From: Nocardioides sp. JQ2195
GTDB lineage: Bacteria > Actinomycetota > Actinomycetes > Propionibacteriales > Nocardioidaceae
Length of the DNA stretch: 64,000 nt
Assembly (NCBI RefSeq): GCF_012272695.1
Contig: NZ_CP050902.1
Coordinates: forward strand, 2,356,001 to 2,420,000
Direction: 5' to 3'
Shown here: piece after piece, positions 8,375-16,706 of the stretch
Layout: each line of letters begins with the position of its first letter
How positions within the stretch are numbered: the first letter of the stretch is position 1
Position numbers and translations under genes: made by a program
Notes under the pieces: generated by a model
What the model was told of the DNA's origin: nothing
What the model saw: the letters and a program-made list of their open reading frames with translations, nothing else
Databases searched by the model: none

Positions 8375-9157
8375 ATGTCCCGCAAGCGCCCCGGTGACAA
8401 GCCAAAGAAGCCCGTCGACGCCGAGAAGGTGGCAGCCAAGCGGGAGCGCCGGGAGCGGGCGAAGGCGATCCGCGAGGCCGAGCAGCGCAAGCAGCGGCGC
8501 AACAAGGTCCTGGTGCAGGTCGGTGTCCTCGCCGCGGTGGCGGTGATCGCCGTGGGTGTCGTGATCGGGATCAAGAAGGCGAGCGAGCCCGACTTCGTGG
8601 CCGCACCCACCGGCTTCGCCGACGACGGCGGCATCACCGTCGGCAATCCGGATGCACCCGTGACCGTCACCCTGGTCGAGGACTTCGCCTGCCCGCACTG
8701 CGCGGCGCTCCACCAGGAGAGCAAGGACCTGATCAACGGGTATGCCAACGGCGACGACGTGGCCGTGGAGTTCCGTCCGGTCGCCTTCCTCGACAGGATG
8801 TCGAGCGACGAGTACTCCAGCCGCGCGCTCAACGCCGCGGTCTGCGTCGTCCAGGACGATCCGAAGAACTGGCTGGCCATGCACGACTCATTGCTCGAGA
8901 ACCAGCCCGCCGAGGGTGGTGCCGGTCTCCCTGACTCCCGGCTCACCGAGATGGCTGTTGAGTCCGGGGCCGACGAGGACGCCGTGTCCACCTGCATCGA
9001 CGACAACAAGAACGAGGGCTGGGTCGACTACACCAGCAACGAGATCACCAACGAGGCCGACTTCCAGGGCACCCCGGGCGTCTACGTCAACGGCGACCGC
9101 GTCAACCCCACCGCCGGCGCGATCCAGTCCGCCGTGCAGGAGGCCCAGGCCTCGTGA
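8375..9157 (+). CDS. DsbA-family thiol:disulfide oxidoreductase, membrane anchored (260 aa)
   Basis: Extracytoplasmic disulfide-forming enzyme. A highly charged, Lys/Arg-rich N-terminus of about 43 residues precedes one membrane anchor (about 45-66). The thioredoxin-like DSBA domain then carries active-site CPHC at 106-109 and the cis-proline loop near FQGTPGVYV. The charged cytoplasmic tail plus anchor is typical of actinobacterial DsbA-like proteins. Its stop overlaps the start of the VKOR gene by four bases (GTGA), which links oxidase and reoxidising partner. The start at 8375 gives this standard architecture; the frame extends upstream without a ribosome site. Confidence 0.9.
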   Translation: MSRKRPGDKPKKPVDAEKVAAKRERRERAKAIREAEQRKQRRNKVLVQVGVLAAVAVIAVGVVIGIKKASEPDFVAAPTGFADDGGITVGNPDAPVTVTLVEDFACPHCAALHQESKDLINGYANGDDVAVEFRPVAFLDRMSSDEYSSRALNAAVCVVQDDPKNWLAMHDSLLENQPAEGGAGLPDSRLTEMAVESGADEDAVSTCIDDNKNEGWVDYTSNEITNEADFQGTPGVYVNGDRVNPTAGAIQSAVQEAQAS

Positions 9158-9777
9158 GTGAGGAGGCGGCCGTGCTCGAGGCACAGGACGGCGTGATCAT
9201 CTGGGGGCGCGCCACGGGGATCCTCGTGGCGGTGCTGTCGTTCCTCGGTCTGGCCGCCGCGTTCACCTTGTCCGTCGACAAGGTGAAGCTGCTGCAGGAC
9301 CCGAGCTTCGAGCCCAGCTGCAACTTCAACCCGATCCTCTCCTGTGGCTCCGTGATGGCCACCGAGCAGGCCTCCGTCTTCGGCTTCGCCAACCCGTTCC
9401 TGGGCGTGGTCGGCTTCAGCATCGTCCTCACCCTCGGTGCGCTGCTTGCCGCCGGTGGCCGGGTCCCGACGCCGATCGTGGCCGGCGCCGCGATCGGCAC
9501 AATCGCCGGCACGGTCTTCGTGCACTGGCTGATCTTCCAGAGCCTCTACCGCATCGGTGCGCTGTGCCCCTGGTGCATGGTGGTCTGGGCTGTGACCATC
9601 CCCTTGGCCTGGTGGTTCACCCTGAAGGCCGTCGAGCAAGTCGCCTCCGGCGACGGCGTACGCCGGGTGGTGCGCGTGCTGTGGGACTGGCGCTTCACCG
9701 TCGTGGGCCTCTGGTACGTCGGTGTCGCCGTGCTGGTCCTGGCTCGCTTCTGGGACTTCTGGACCAGCAACCTCTGA
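9154..9777 (+). CDS. VKOR-family membrane oxidoreductase (207 aa)
   Basis: Vitamin K epoxide reductase homologue that reoxidises DsbA by passing electrons to quinone, replacing DsbB in actinobacteria. The loop cysteine pair is C56 and C64 (SCNFNPILSC) and the active-site pair is CPWC at 138-141. About five membrane segments are visible. GTG start at 9154 overlaps the dsbA-like stop. With the preceding gene it forms a complete periplasmic disulfide relay; such pairs are needed for folding of secreted proteins with cysteine pairs. Confidence 0.92.
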   Translation: MSEEAAVLEAQDGVIIWGRATGILVAVLSFLGLAAAFTLSVDKVKLLQDPSFEPSCNFNPILSCGSVMATEQASVFGFANPFLGVVGFSIVLTLGALLAAGGRVPTPIVAGAAIGTIAGTVFVHWLIFQSLYRIGALCPWCMVVWAVTIPLAWWFTLKAVEQVASGDGVRRVVRVLWDWRFTVVGLWYVGVAVLVLARFWDFWTSNL

Positions 9778-9793
9778 CCCGGACCGCGTGTCC

Positions 9794-9846
9794 TTGATGA
9801 GCGAGCCGCGGATGGTTGATGCGCGAGTCGCGGATTGGTGACGCGC
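9794..9846. repeat. 22-bp tandem repeat, about 2.4 copies
   Basis: Two near-copies starting at 9794 and 9816 (TTGATG-GCGAG--GCGGAT core) and a partial third. The minus-strand unit matches the array at 53488-53605. It lies between convergent genes. Confidence 0.7.
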
Positions 9847-9936
9847 CCACGGGGCAGGCGCCCGGCTGCCGCGACCGCCCGGCTGGCCCGACCGCCCAGG
9901 CTGCCGCAGCACGAGGCTCACACCGCCCGACGTGCC

Positions 9937-10968
9937 TCACTCGAGCAGGCGGGTCACTTCCACCGAGGAGTAGAACGGCTCGAGCTGCGCGCGGATGATC
10001 CGCTCCAGGTCGCCGCTCTCACGCAGTGCGTCGATGACTCCTGGGGCGATCCGGACCAGGTCGTCGACGACGTCCTCCCGGTCGAGGTCGAGCTCCCCGA
10101 GCAGCTCGGTGGGCGTGTAGCCGCCGAACCGCTCGAAGAATCCCTTGACCACCACGGTGGCGAGGGCGGCGACGTGCTCATCGGCCAGGGTGGTGATCGC
10201 CATCTCGTGGAGGGCGTCGACCAGGCTGGCGACCTCCTCGCGGCTGGCGTGCTCGCCGACACCGTTGACCGGCTCCGCCCCGACCATGTCCCACACCTGC
10301 AGCAAGGCCTCGCGCGTCGTCGGGTCGCGCAGGGTCTCCACGATGATGCGGTTCAGGCGGCGTACGGCGAAGGTCCCACCCCTGCCCATGGTGTCGCCGA
10401 TCAGCCCCTCGAACTGCTTGTCCGCAGCCCCCATCACCTTGGAGGCCGCGTTGGTGCCGAAGGACATCAGCGAGCCGAGCCCGGGCACCTTGTCCGCGAC
10501 GGCCTTGTTGGCCTGCAGCACCTCACCGACGATGCGCCCCATGAAGCGTGAGGCCATCGTGCCCACGAGGGGGCTGGCGGTCAGCCGCTCGAGTGCGCGC
10601 TCGAGCACCGGGGTCAGCCCGAGGGCTGCGTCGAGGGCCGCCTCGACCTGGTCCCGGTCGAACACGTCACCGACCGTGTGCGGCTCGGTCGGACCATCCA
10701 TCGCGACCTGCAGGCCCAGGTCGACGAACCCGCTGACTGCCGCGCTGGCCGGGACCGTCGCCAACGCCCGGACCACCACCTCGGCGATCACCTGCTCGTC
10801 GACCAGATCAGCCAGCTGGTGCTGCCCGCCGACCGCCATCAGGTCATCCGCCAGGCCTCGCACCGTGGACTCGAGGTGGGCACCTGCCAACCGGTCGAGG
10901 TGGTGGCGCACCTGTGCGTCGAGCAGCTGGCTGGCGAGGGACGCGGCGGTCGGCTTCGAGGAGGGCAC
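9937..10968 (-). CDS. Uncharacterised helical protein (343 aa)
   Basis: Not recognised. The sequence is rich in Ala, Val, Leu, Asp and Glu, has no signal peptide and no convincing membrane segment, and looks mostly helical. A central stretch, KVPGLGSLMSFGTNAASKVMG, could be amphipathic. It converges with the VKOR gene across a 160-base gap that carries a tandem repeat. Codon usage matches its neighbours, and the frame is long with strong third-position GC, so it is very likely real. No functional inference is offered. Confidence 0.75.
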   Translation of the reverse strand: MPSSKPTAASLASQLLDAQVRHHLDRLAGAHLESTVRGLADDLMAVGGQHQLADLVDEQVIAEVVVRALATVPASAAVSGFVDLGLQVAMDGPTEPHTVGDVFDRDQVEAALDAALGLTPVLERALERLTASPLVGTMASRFMGRIVGEVLQANKAVADKVPGLGSLMSFGTNAASKVMGAADKQFEGLIGDTMGRGGTFAVRRLNRIIVETLRDPTTREALLQVWDMVGAEPVNGVGEHASREEVASLVDALHEMAITTLADEHVAALATVVVKGFFERFGGYTPTELLGELDLDREDVVDDLVRIAPGVIDALRESGDLERIIRAQLEPFYSSVEVTRLLE

Positions 10969-10995
10969 AGGCAGACGATACGGCCACGACGTGCC

Positions 10996-11202
10996 CTAGC
11001 CGCCGTCCCGGTTGGCGAGGATGGCGGCCGTCGGTGGGATCACGGCGGCAACAGCCGACATGACCACCGCTGCGGGGACCGACCAAAGGCGCACGACGTT
11101 CCACGCCAGCACGATCAGCAGGATGCAGGTCCCCATCATCACGAAGTAGACCCGGCGCCGCTTGGCCTGCCGGTGCGAGAGGGACTCCTCAGCGTCGGTC
11201 AC
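10996..11202 (-). CDS. DUF3099-like small membrane protein (68 aa)
   Basis: Short protein with a basic N-terminus (RQAKRRR) and two adjacent hydrophobic segments (YFVMMGTCILLIVLAW and VPAAVVMSAVAAVIPPTAAIL). Size and layout fit the actinobacterial DUF3099 family, whose function is unknown. The GTG start at 11202 has AGGA about nine bases upstream; an ATG at 11280 would add 26 Arg-rich residues with no family support. It ends 28 bases before the start of the next minus-strand gene at 10968. Confidence 0.6.
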   Translation of the reverse strand: MTDAEESLSHRQAKRRRVYFVMMGTCILLIVLAWNVVRLWSVPAAVVMSAVAAVIPPTAAILANRDGG

Positions 11203-11338
11203 CCGGGGCGTCCTGTCGCGTTGTCGCACCCTTCCAGTGTGCACCCGAGGCGTCGGCACGCCGTCCCTGCGGACGGGCACCGGACCAGCGCCGCACCGGT
11301 GACGGGTACGGCGACTGCGCGAACCGGCCAGCCCGGCT

Positions 11339-12367
11339 TCAGGCCTCGATCATCACGTCGCGGCCATCGGCGGTCACCGGTGCGTCCTCGTTGATCGCGG
11401 CCACGGCCTCGGTCAGCTCGGGCTCGACCGGCGGACGGTGGTCGAGGTGCACGCCGGCGATCATGCACCGCACGGACCCACCGGCCAGCTCGATCGTGGG
11501 GATGTCGACCGAGACGATCTCGCAGGACTCCTCGATCGCAGCGACCTGGTCGGGCCGCAGGCTGGCGCGTGCTCGGGCCGACATCGCCATGATGTAGCGA
11601 CGCTTGCCCTCCGGCGTACGGCCGCAGAGCTCGACAGCGTTGCCGGCGAACTCGCGCACCTGCTCCTCGGTGATCTCCACGACCTTGCGACCTTGGACCG
11701 TGAGCCGCTCGCGGACCTCCTCGCGGCGGCGCAGGTCGGGGATCATCTCCAGCGCGAAGAGCGCCACCTCCGTGCCCACACACGCGATCACGTTGGTGTG
11801 GTAGACAGGAACGCCGTCGGAGTCGACGGCGTCGAAGGCCATCGGTTCGTAGCCGAAGTCGGTGCAGAACCGCTCGAGCACGTGGGTGTCGGCCCGGTGG
11901 CTGACCGCCGTGTAGGCGACCCGCGACACGTGGTCGAGCACCATCGCGCCGGTGCCCTCGAGGAAGATCCCGTCGGGCTCGAGGCCGGAGTAGTCGATGA
12001 TCGTCTGGACCCGATAGTCCGACTTCAGCATCTCCAGCACGTCGGCCCGCCTCTCGTGGCGACGGTTGGAGGCATACATCGGGTAGACCGCGACGTTGCC
12101 CCCGGCGTGCGTGGAGAGCCAGTTGTTCGGGAAGACGCTGTCGGGGCGAGTGTGGTCCTCGTCCTCGAACACGTGCACGCGGACGCCGGCCTCCCTCAGG
12201 GCCGACGCCAGGGCATCCATCTCCGCCAACGCCCTGGCGGCCGTGGCGTCGGCCGACTGTCCCTCCGGCGGATCAGCCTGGAAGGCGTTGTCAGCCGACG
12301 TGACCGGGTTGGGGGTGAAGCGTTCGGCACGGACGAGGATGACGGCAGAGGGGGCTTGGGCACTCAC
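11339..12367 (-). CDS. ctlX: CtlX-type amidinotransferase-fold hydrolase (342 aa)
   Basis: Member of the guanidino-group modifying (pentein) superfamily, similar to citrulline utilisation hydrolase CtlX. Family landmarks are the start SAQAPSAVILVR, DSVFPNNWLSTH, the DGIFLEGTGAMVLDH loop and the catalytic-cysteine end AGGSVRCMIAGVHL. It probably hydrolyses a ureido or guanidino compound. The GTG start at 12367 lies 11 bases after the jetC stop on the same strand, so it may be co-transcribed with the jet genes. It occupies the place where jetD is usually found, but its family gives no reason to call it a defence protein. Confidence 0.82.
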   Translation of the reverse strand: MSAQAPSAVILVRAERFTPNPVTSADNAFQADPPEGQSADATAARALAEMDALASALREAGVRVHVFEDEDHTRPDSVFPNNWLSTHAGGNVAVYPMYASNRRHERRADVLEMLKSDYRVQTIIDYSGLEPDGIFLEGTGAMVLDHVSRVAYTAVSHRADTHVLERFCTDFGYEPMAFDAVDSDGVPVYHTNVIACVGTEVALFALEMIPDLRRREEVRERLTVQGRKVVEITEEQVREFAGNAVELCGRTPEGKRRYIMAMSARARASLRPDQVAAIEESCEIVSVDIPTIELAGGSVRCMIAGVHLDHRPPVEPELTEAVAAINEDAPVTADGRDVMIEA

Positions 12368-12378
12368 GACAACGGAAT

Positions 12379-15300
12379 CTAGACCATCGGGACGGTGGAA
12401 GCCGAACGCACGGAGTCGGCGTCGGACTCGTCCGTGATCGGCGTGATCCAGGACTGGTGCGTCGCGCTGTTCTTGGTGATCGCCAACAGCTCGTCCATGT
12501 GGGGCTCGAGGCCGGTCACCTTGTCGAGCGGCACCCCCACGATCAGCTGGAAGCCCAGTCCCCGCCACGCCTTGACCGCACGGCCGGCGAAGTCGGAGTC
12601 GGCCTTGACGAACCCCTCGTCGAGGAACACCGGCGCGAACCGAGGACGCGACCGCATCTCGTCGCCCAGCCGGAAGCGCAACGCGGAGCCGACGATGAAG
12701 GCCACCAGCTCCTGGCTCTCACCTCCGGACTTCTCCCCCAGCGTGCGGTAGGTCGCACGCAGCTCGCCGGTCACGTGGTCGTACTGCTCCGCACTGATCT
12801 CGACATGACGGCGTACGTCGAGCAGCCGGTCCCGGTCGGTGAGCCCGATGCTGGCCTGGTCAGAGCGCCGCAGCTGCTGCATGAACCGGCTCAGGTCGGC
12901 GAACCGCTTCTCGAGCGCGGCGTCGTCCAGGTCCTTCGCCGTGGCCGACGACAGCGCGCGCAGGTCCTTGAGGAAGACCTGCACGTGCGCCGGGGACAAC
13001 CGGCGCAGCCGGATCCGCAGCCGATGCCGCTCGGCGCCGAACTCGAGGCGTCGCAGGATGGCGTTGATCGGCTCGAGCCGGTCCTCGATCTCCTCGATGG
13101 AGGCCGCCATCGCCCCCACCAACGGCACCAGGTCCTGCCCGCTCCACTCGGTGAGCCGCCGGCGCCACTCCGTGCGCCGCTGGGCCAGGCCGGTCTGCTT
13201 GATCTCCTCGAGGATCCGCGCGTAGTCGGCGTACGACTCGGTGGTGCCACCGAGGTTGGGCGCGTCCCACTGCAGCTTGTACATCCGGAAGATCGCACCG
13301 AGCTCGTCGTCGGCCCGCTCGATCTCCGCGTGGGCGTCGCCCACGGCGTCGCGCAGCCTCTCGGCGAGCCGCTGTGAGTTCTCCGGGAAGCGATCGAGGT
13401 CGTCGGGATCGGCGGGCGCCGAGGCGGCTGCGAAGTCGGCGGTCAGCGTGGCCGACTGCTCCTCGGTGAGCACGGCCCGCCCGGAGTGCTGCATCGCCTC
13501 GAGCCGGTCCTTGACCGAGTCCTCGTCGTCGACCAGGCGGCCGTGCACCTCGTTCAGCTGGTTGCGTCGCTGCTCGAGCGCGAACCGCTCCTGCCGGGTC
13601 TCGTCGAGGCGCGTGGTGAGCTCCTCGATCTGGCGCTGCAGGGCCTGCAGCTGGTCGTCGGAGCCGAGGATCTCGCGACGCCGCCGGCCGATGTCGGCGA
13701 TCCGCTCGTCGCTGCCGGTGACGTCGAAGTCGTCGAAGCGCGCCGCGACCACCGCGTCGTAGGCCGTGTGGCGCTGCCCCAGCACGCTGGCCCGGCGGTC
13801 GAGCTCACGCACCCGGTCGTCGAGCGCGGCGAGCTGCTCACCGACGGAGGCCAGCTCGGCGTCGATCTCGGCGATCGCGTCGTCGTTGGAGAAGCCGATG
13901 ATGCTGCGGGAGTCGGCACGACCATGGCTGCCGCGACGTCCCTTGCGGGTCTGGCCGGCGGCCGTCACACGGTGGCCGCCGCCGTCGAGTCCCGCAGCGG
14001 TCTCCACGCACAGTGCGTTGCGCGACGGCTCGGCGACGTGGGCCTGCACCCACCCCGAGAACGGCGACTCCTTGAAGTCCAGCTTGCCGGCGACCCGCTC
14101 GGGGTCGGCCGGCTCGGCTGCGGGCAGGTCGAGCTCGACACCCTCGAAGGTCAGCCTTCCGCGCAGGTGCAGCCCGTCGATGCCGGCCGAGAAGCCGGCC
14201 AGCTCGTCGATCGGCACCAGCATGGTGCGCGCCGAGGCACCGAGCACGGTCTCGATGGCGGTGCGCCACTTCGACTCGTCGGCCGAGACGTCGATCAGCT
14301 CCGCCACGAACGGCAGGCGGTCCTCGCTGATCCCACTGGCCTCGGAGACCGCGGCGCGGAGCTCGTGGAGCCGCGCCGGCACCCGACCCGAACGTCCTTC
14401 CAGGGAGGCTCGTTCCTGACGCAGCTCCGCCTGCCGCTGGTTCAGCGGATAGCCCCCGCGCAGCACGTCGTCGCGCTCCGTGCGCAGCGCGTCGTGCTTG
14501 TCCTGCCAGTCGGCCATCCAGGTGCGCGCCTGCTCCTGCAGGGCAGCGAAGCCCACCGCCGAGGACAGGGCCTCGTCGGTGGACACCTCGACGGACGTGC
14601 CCGACTCTTCGTCGGGGGCGGCTGCGAGGGGCGCCTCGAGCAGCGGCAGCATCCGCTCCGCCAAGACGGTACGACGCGACAACCTGTCGTCACGCACCAC
14701 CTTCTCCTGCTCCAGGGCGTTGCCCAACGACTGGAGCGTCGAGCCGCCCGCCGACCGGTGCGACTCCTTGGCCGCCTCCAGGTCGCCGACCAGCGCGGCC
14801 TCCGCCGAGGCGGCCTTGGCCAGGTCATCGGCCGTGGCCGCACGCGCGCGGCTGTTCGTGGACAGGGCCGACTCGATGAGTCGCAGGTGCGTGCCCAGCA
14901 GCCAGAGGCGCAGGGGTGTGTCGCCGGCAGCGGTCACCCCGTAGGAGTCGAGCTGCCCCAGGCGCCGGGCAGCGGCGCTGCGGCGTTCGTGGAGCTCCGC
15001 GATCGGCGCCAGCAGCTCGAGCTTGGCCTCCTCGGTGCGCATCGCGGAGTACGCCGCGTCGAGGTCGTCGAAGTGCTCGATCGCTCGGTCCGCCGCGGCG
15101 TACGTCGCCGGGCGCTCGAGCACCATGTCCTTGTAGAGCTCGTCGACGCTGCGGACCTGGTTGCCACCCTGGATCCGGGAGAGCAACCGCAACGCCTTGG
15201 CGCCGTCACCGTTGGCACCGATGCCCAGACGGGCGTGCAGCACGGCCGAGAACTCGGCGTAGGTGCCGTGCGCCCGGATGCCGGGCCAGAGCTTCTTGAT

Positions 15301-15987
15301 CGTGTTCGCGTGCAGCTTGTCGGGAACGGCGACCTCGAGCCTGTCGAGCTCGACGGTGCCCTCCACCGAGAACAACCGCATCTGCACGTCGCTGGACCGG
15401 GTGGCACGTCGCGGGACGTAGTAGGTCCGCAGGGCGGTGAAGCGACCGCCCTGGTCGTTGACGAAGGTCATCGCGATGGCGCCCCAGGTGTCAGACCCCT
15501 TGCCACGCAGGAGCTTCTCCACCGGCCGACCGGTCCTGGGATCGTCGACCACGTCCACCGCACCGCGCAGGTAGGAGAGCAGGTTGCGCTGGCCCACGCT
15601 GCGCGCGCGGCCGGCGACGGCGTCGTTGGAGGCGCCGTTGAACTTGGTGTCGGACGACATCATCAGCGCGGTGTAGGCATCGAGGATCGTGCTCTTGCCG
15701 ACCCCCGAGGCCCCGGAGATCATCGTCGCGTCCCCACGCAGCGGAATGGTGGTCAGGCCACCGAAGCCACCCCAGTTGACCAGCTGCAGCAGGGCCGCGC
15801 GCCACTGCACGGTGTCGTCGACTGGGTTGGCCACCGCGCGGTGCAGGAAGAGCCCCTCGGAGTGCTCCGACTCGTCGACGCGTCCGTCGTTGGTGGCGTC
15901 GGCCCGATCCCGGCTCGGGTCGTCCGACGCAGCGGCGAACGAGGACGTGTCGAGCCCTCCGGTCACGTCCAGGTCATCCGTGCTCAT
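12379..15987 (-). CDS. jetC: Wadjet/Mks-like SMC-type ATPase JetC (1202 aa)
   Basis: Large SMC/MukB-like ATPase, the motor of Wadjet (JetC) and MksB complexes that act on plasmid or chromosomal DNA. Walker A GASGVGKST is at residues 92-100. Long Arg/Glu/Leu-rich coiled-coil regions flank a central hinge-like part. The C-terminal head has signature SGGES at 1087-1091 and Walker B APVFLDE near 1118-1124. It overlaps jetB by 4 bases. Length matches JetC (about 1,100-1,200 aa). The first 45 residues are acidic and disordered-looking. By analogy it would extrude loops and sense small circular DNA, but cleavage needs JetD, which is not adjacent. Confidence 0.9.
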   Translation of the reverse strand: MSTDDLDVTGGLDTSSFAAASDDPSRDRADATNDGRVDESEHSEGLFLHRAVANPVDDTVQWRAALLQLVNWGGFGGLTTIPLRGDATMISGASGVGKSTILDAYTALMMSSDTKFNGASNDAVAGRARSVGQRNLLSYLRGAVDVVDDPRTGRPVEKLLRGKGSDTWGAIAMTFVNDQGGRFTALRTYYVPRRATRSSDVQMRLFSVEGTVELDRLEVAVPDKLHANTIKKLWPGIRAHGTYAEFSAVLHARLGIGANGDGAKALRLLSRIQGGNQVRSVDELYKDMVLERPATYAAADRAIEHFDDLDAAYSAMRTEEAKLELLAPIAELHERRSAAARRLGQLDSYGVTAAGDTPLRLWLLGTHLRLIESALSTNSRARAATADDLAKAASAEAALVGDLEAAKESHRSAGGSTLQSLGNALEQEKVVRDDRLSRRTVLAERMLPLLEAPLAAAPDEESGTSVEVSTDEALSSAVGFAALQEQARTWMADWQDKHDALRTERDDVLRGGYPLNQRQAELRQERASLEGRSGRVPARLHELRAAVSEASGISEDRLPFVAELIDVSADESKWRTAIETVLGASARTMLVPIDELAGFSAGIDGLHLRGRLTFEGVELDLPAAEPADPERVAGKLDFKESPFSGWVQAHVAEPSRNALCVETAAGLDGGGHRVTAAGQTRKGRRGSHGRADSRSIIGFSNDDAIAEIDAELASVGEQLAALDDRVRELDRRASVLGQRHTAYDAVVAARFDDFDVTGSDERIADIGRRRREILGSDDQLQALQRQIEELTTRLDETRQERFALEQRRNQLNEVHGRLVDDEDSVKDRLEAMQHSGRAVLTEEQSATLTADFAAASAPADPDDLDRFPENSQRLAERLRDAVGDAHAEIERADDELGAIFRMYKLQWDAPNLGGTTESYADYARILEEIKQTGLAQRRTEWRRRLTEWSGQDLVPLVGAMAASIEEIEDRLEPINAILRRLEFGAERHRLRIRLRRLSPAHVQVFLKDLRALSSATAKDLDDAALEKRFADLSRFMQQLRRSDQASIGLTDRDRLLDVRRHVEISAEQYDHVTGELRATYRTLGEKSGGESQELVAFIVGSALRFRLGDEMRSRPRFAPVFLDEGFVKADSDFAGRAVKAWRGLGFQLIVGVPLDKVTGLEPHMDELLAITKNSATHQSWITPITDESDADSVRSASTVPMV

Positions 15988-16706
15988 TCCGCCTCCTCCT
16001 CGAACAGCTCGACGTCGGCCTCGTCGCCGGCCTGCTCCGCACCGTTGGCCTTCTGCAGCGCCTCGACCAGCTCGACCAGCAGCTCCAGGGGCAGCAGCGG
16101 CTCGACGGCCTCGCTGATCTCGAAGCGGTCCTCGGAGGCGGTGGGGATCAGCAGCCCCGACTTCGCGACCGTGGTCACCGCGTTCCTGGCTCGACGTTCG
16201 TCACCGGCCTCGTCGGTGGCGTGCGGCGGGCGGAAGCTGGCCACGTGGTTGACGATGTCCTCCCGGTCGATGAACACACGGGTGTCGCCACCTGCCACAC
16301 CGGAGCGCAACCGGTCGCGCAGGTGGACCAGGACGATGGTCTCCTCGCGCGACCACGGTGCGTCGTACAGCAACGTCGGAAAGCGGCTTCCGGTCTCGGA
16401 GACCGCCTGCCGTTTCCAGGCCACCTCGCGGGCCCGGTCGACCTGCAGGTCGAGGAAGAGGTCGTTGAGCCGTGAGCGGAGGGCACGCTCGTGGTCGACC
16501 AGCACCTGCCAGTCGCGGGGGTGTGTGCGCGCGCTGATGAAGCGCTGCTTGAGCAGCGTCACCAGCGCCTGGCGCTGGGCCAGCTCGAGGCCACCCTCGT
16601 CACCCTCGAAGAGCGACACCGACGTGTCCTCCGGGTCGCCCGATGCCTCCACGGGGTCGATGGAATGCTCGGTGTCGGGGCAGGTCTCGTCAACGACGTC
16701 GGTCAT
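15984..16706 (-). CDS. jetB: Wadjet/Mks-like JetB (DUF4194, 240 aa)
   Basis: Kleisin-associated (KITE/MksE-like) subunit with the DUF4194 fold. Recognisable parts are the N-terminal LAQRQALVTLLKQRFISARTHP, the central LNDLFLDLQVDRAREVAWKR and the FPTLLYDAPWSREETIVLVHLRDRL block. The last 40 residues are Glu/Ala-rich. ATG at 16706 overlaps jetA's stop by 4 bases and its own stop overlaps jetC by 4, so the three subunits are translationally coupled. In known complexes this protein binds the kleisin JetA and helps clamp DNA. Confidence 0.88.
   Translation of the reverse strand: MTDVVDETCPDTEHSIDPVEASGDPEDTSVSLFEGDEGGLELAQRQALVTLLKQRFISARTHPRDWQVLVDHERALRSRLNDLFLDLQVDRAREVAWKRQAVSETGSRFPTLLYDAPWSREETIVLVHLRDRLRSGVAGGDTRVFIDREDIVNHVASFRPPHATDEAGDERRARNAVTTVAKSGLLIPTASEDRFEISEAVEPLLPLELLVELVEALQKANGAEQAGDEADVELFEEEAE

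Noticed and set aside
11304-11309. GGGTAC box on the plus strand
   Set aside because: No plus-strand gene follows within several hundred bases; expected by chance in 70% GC DNA.
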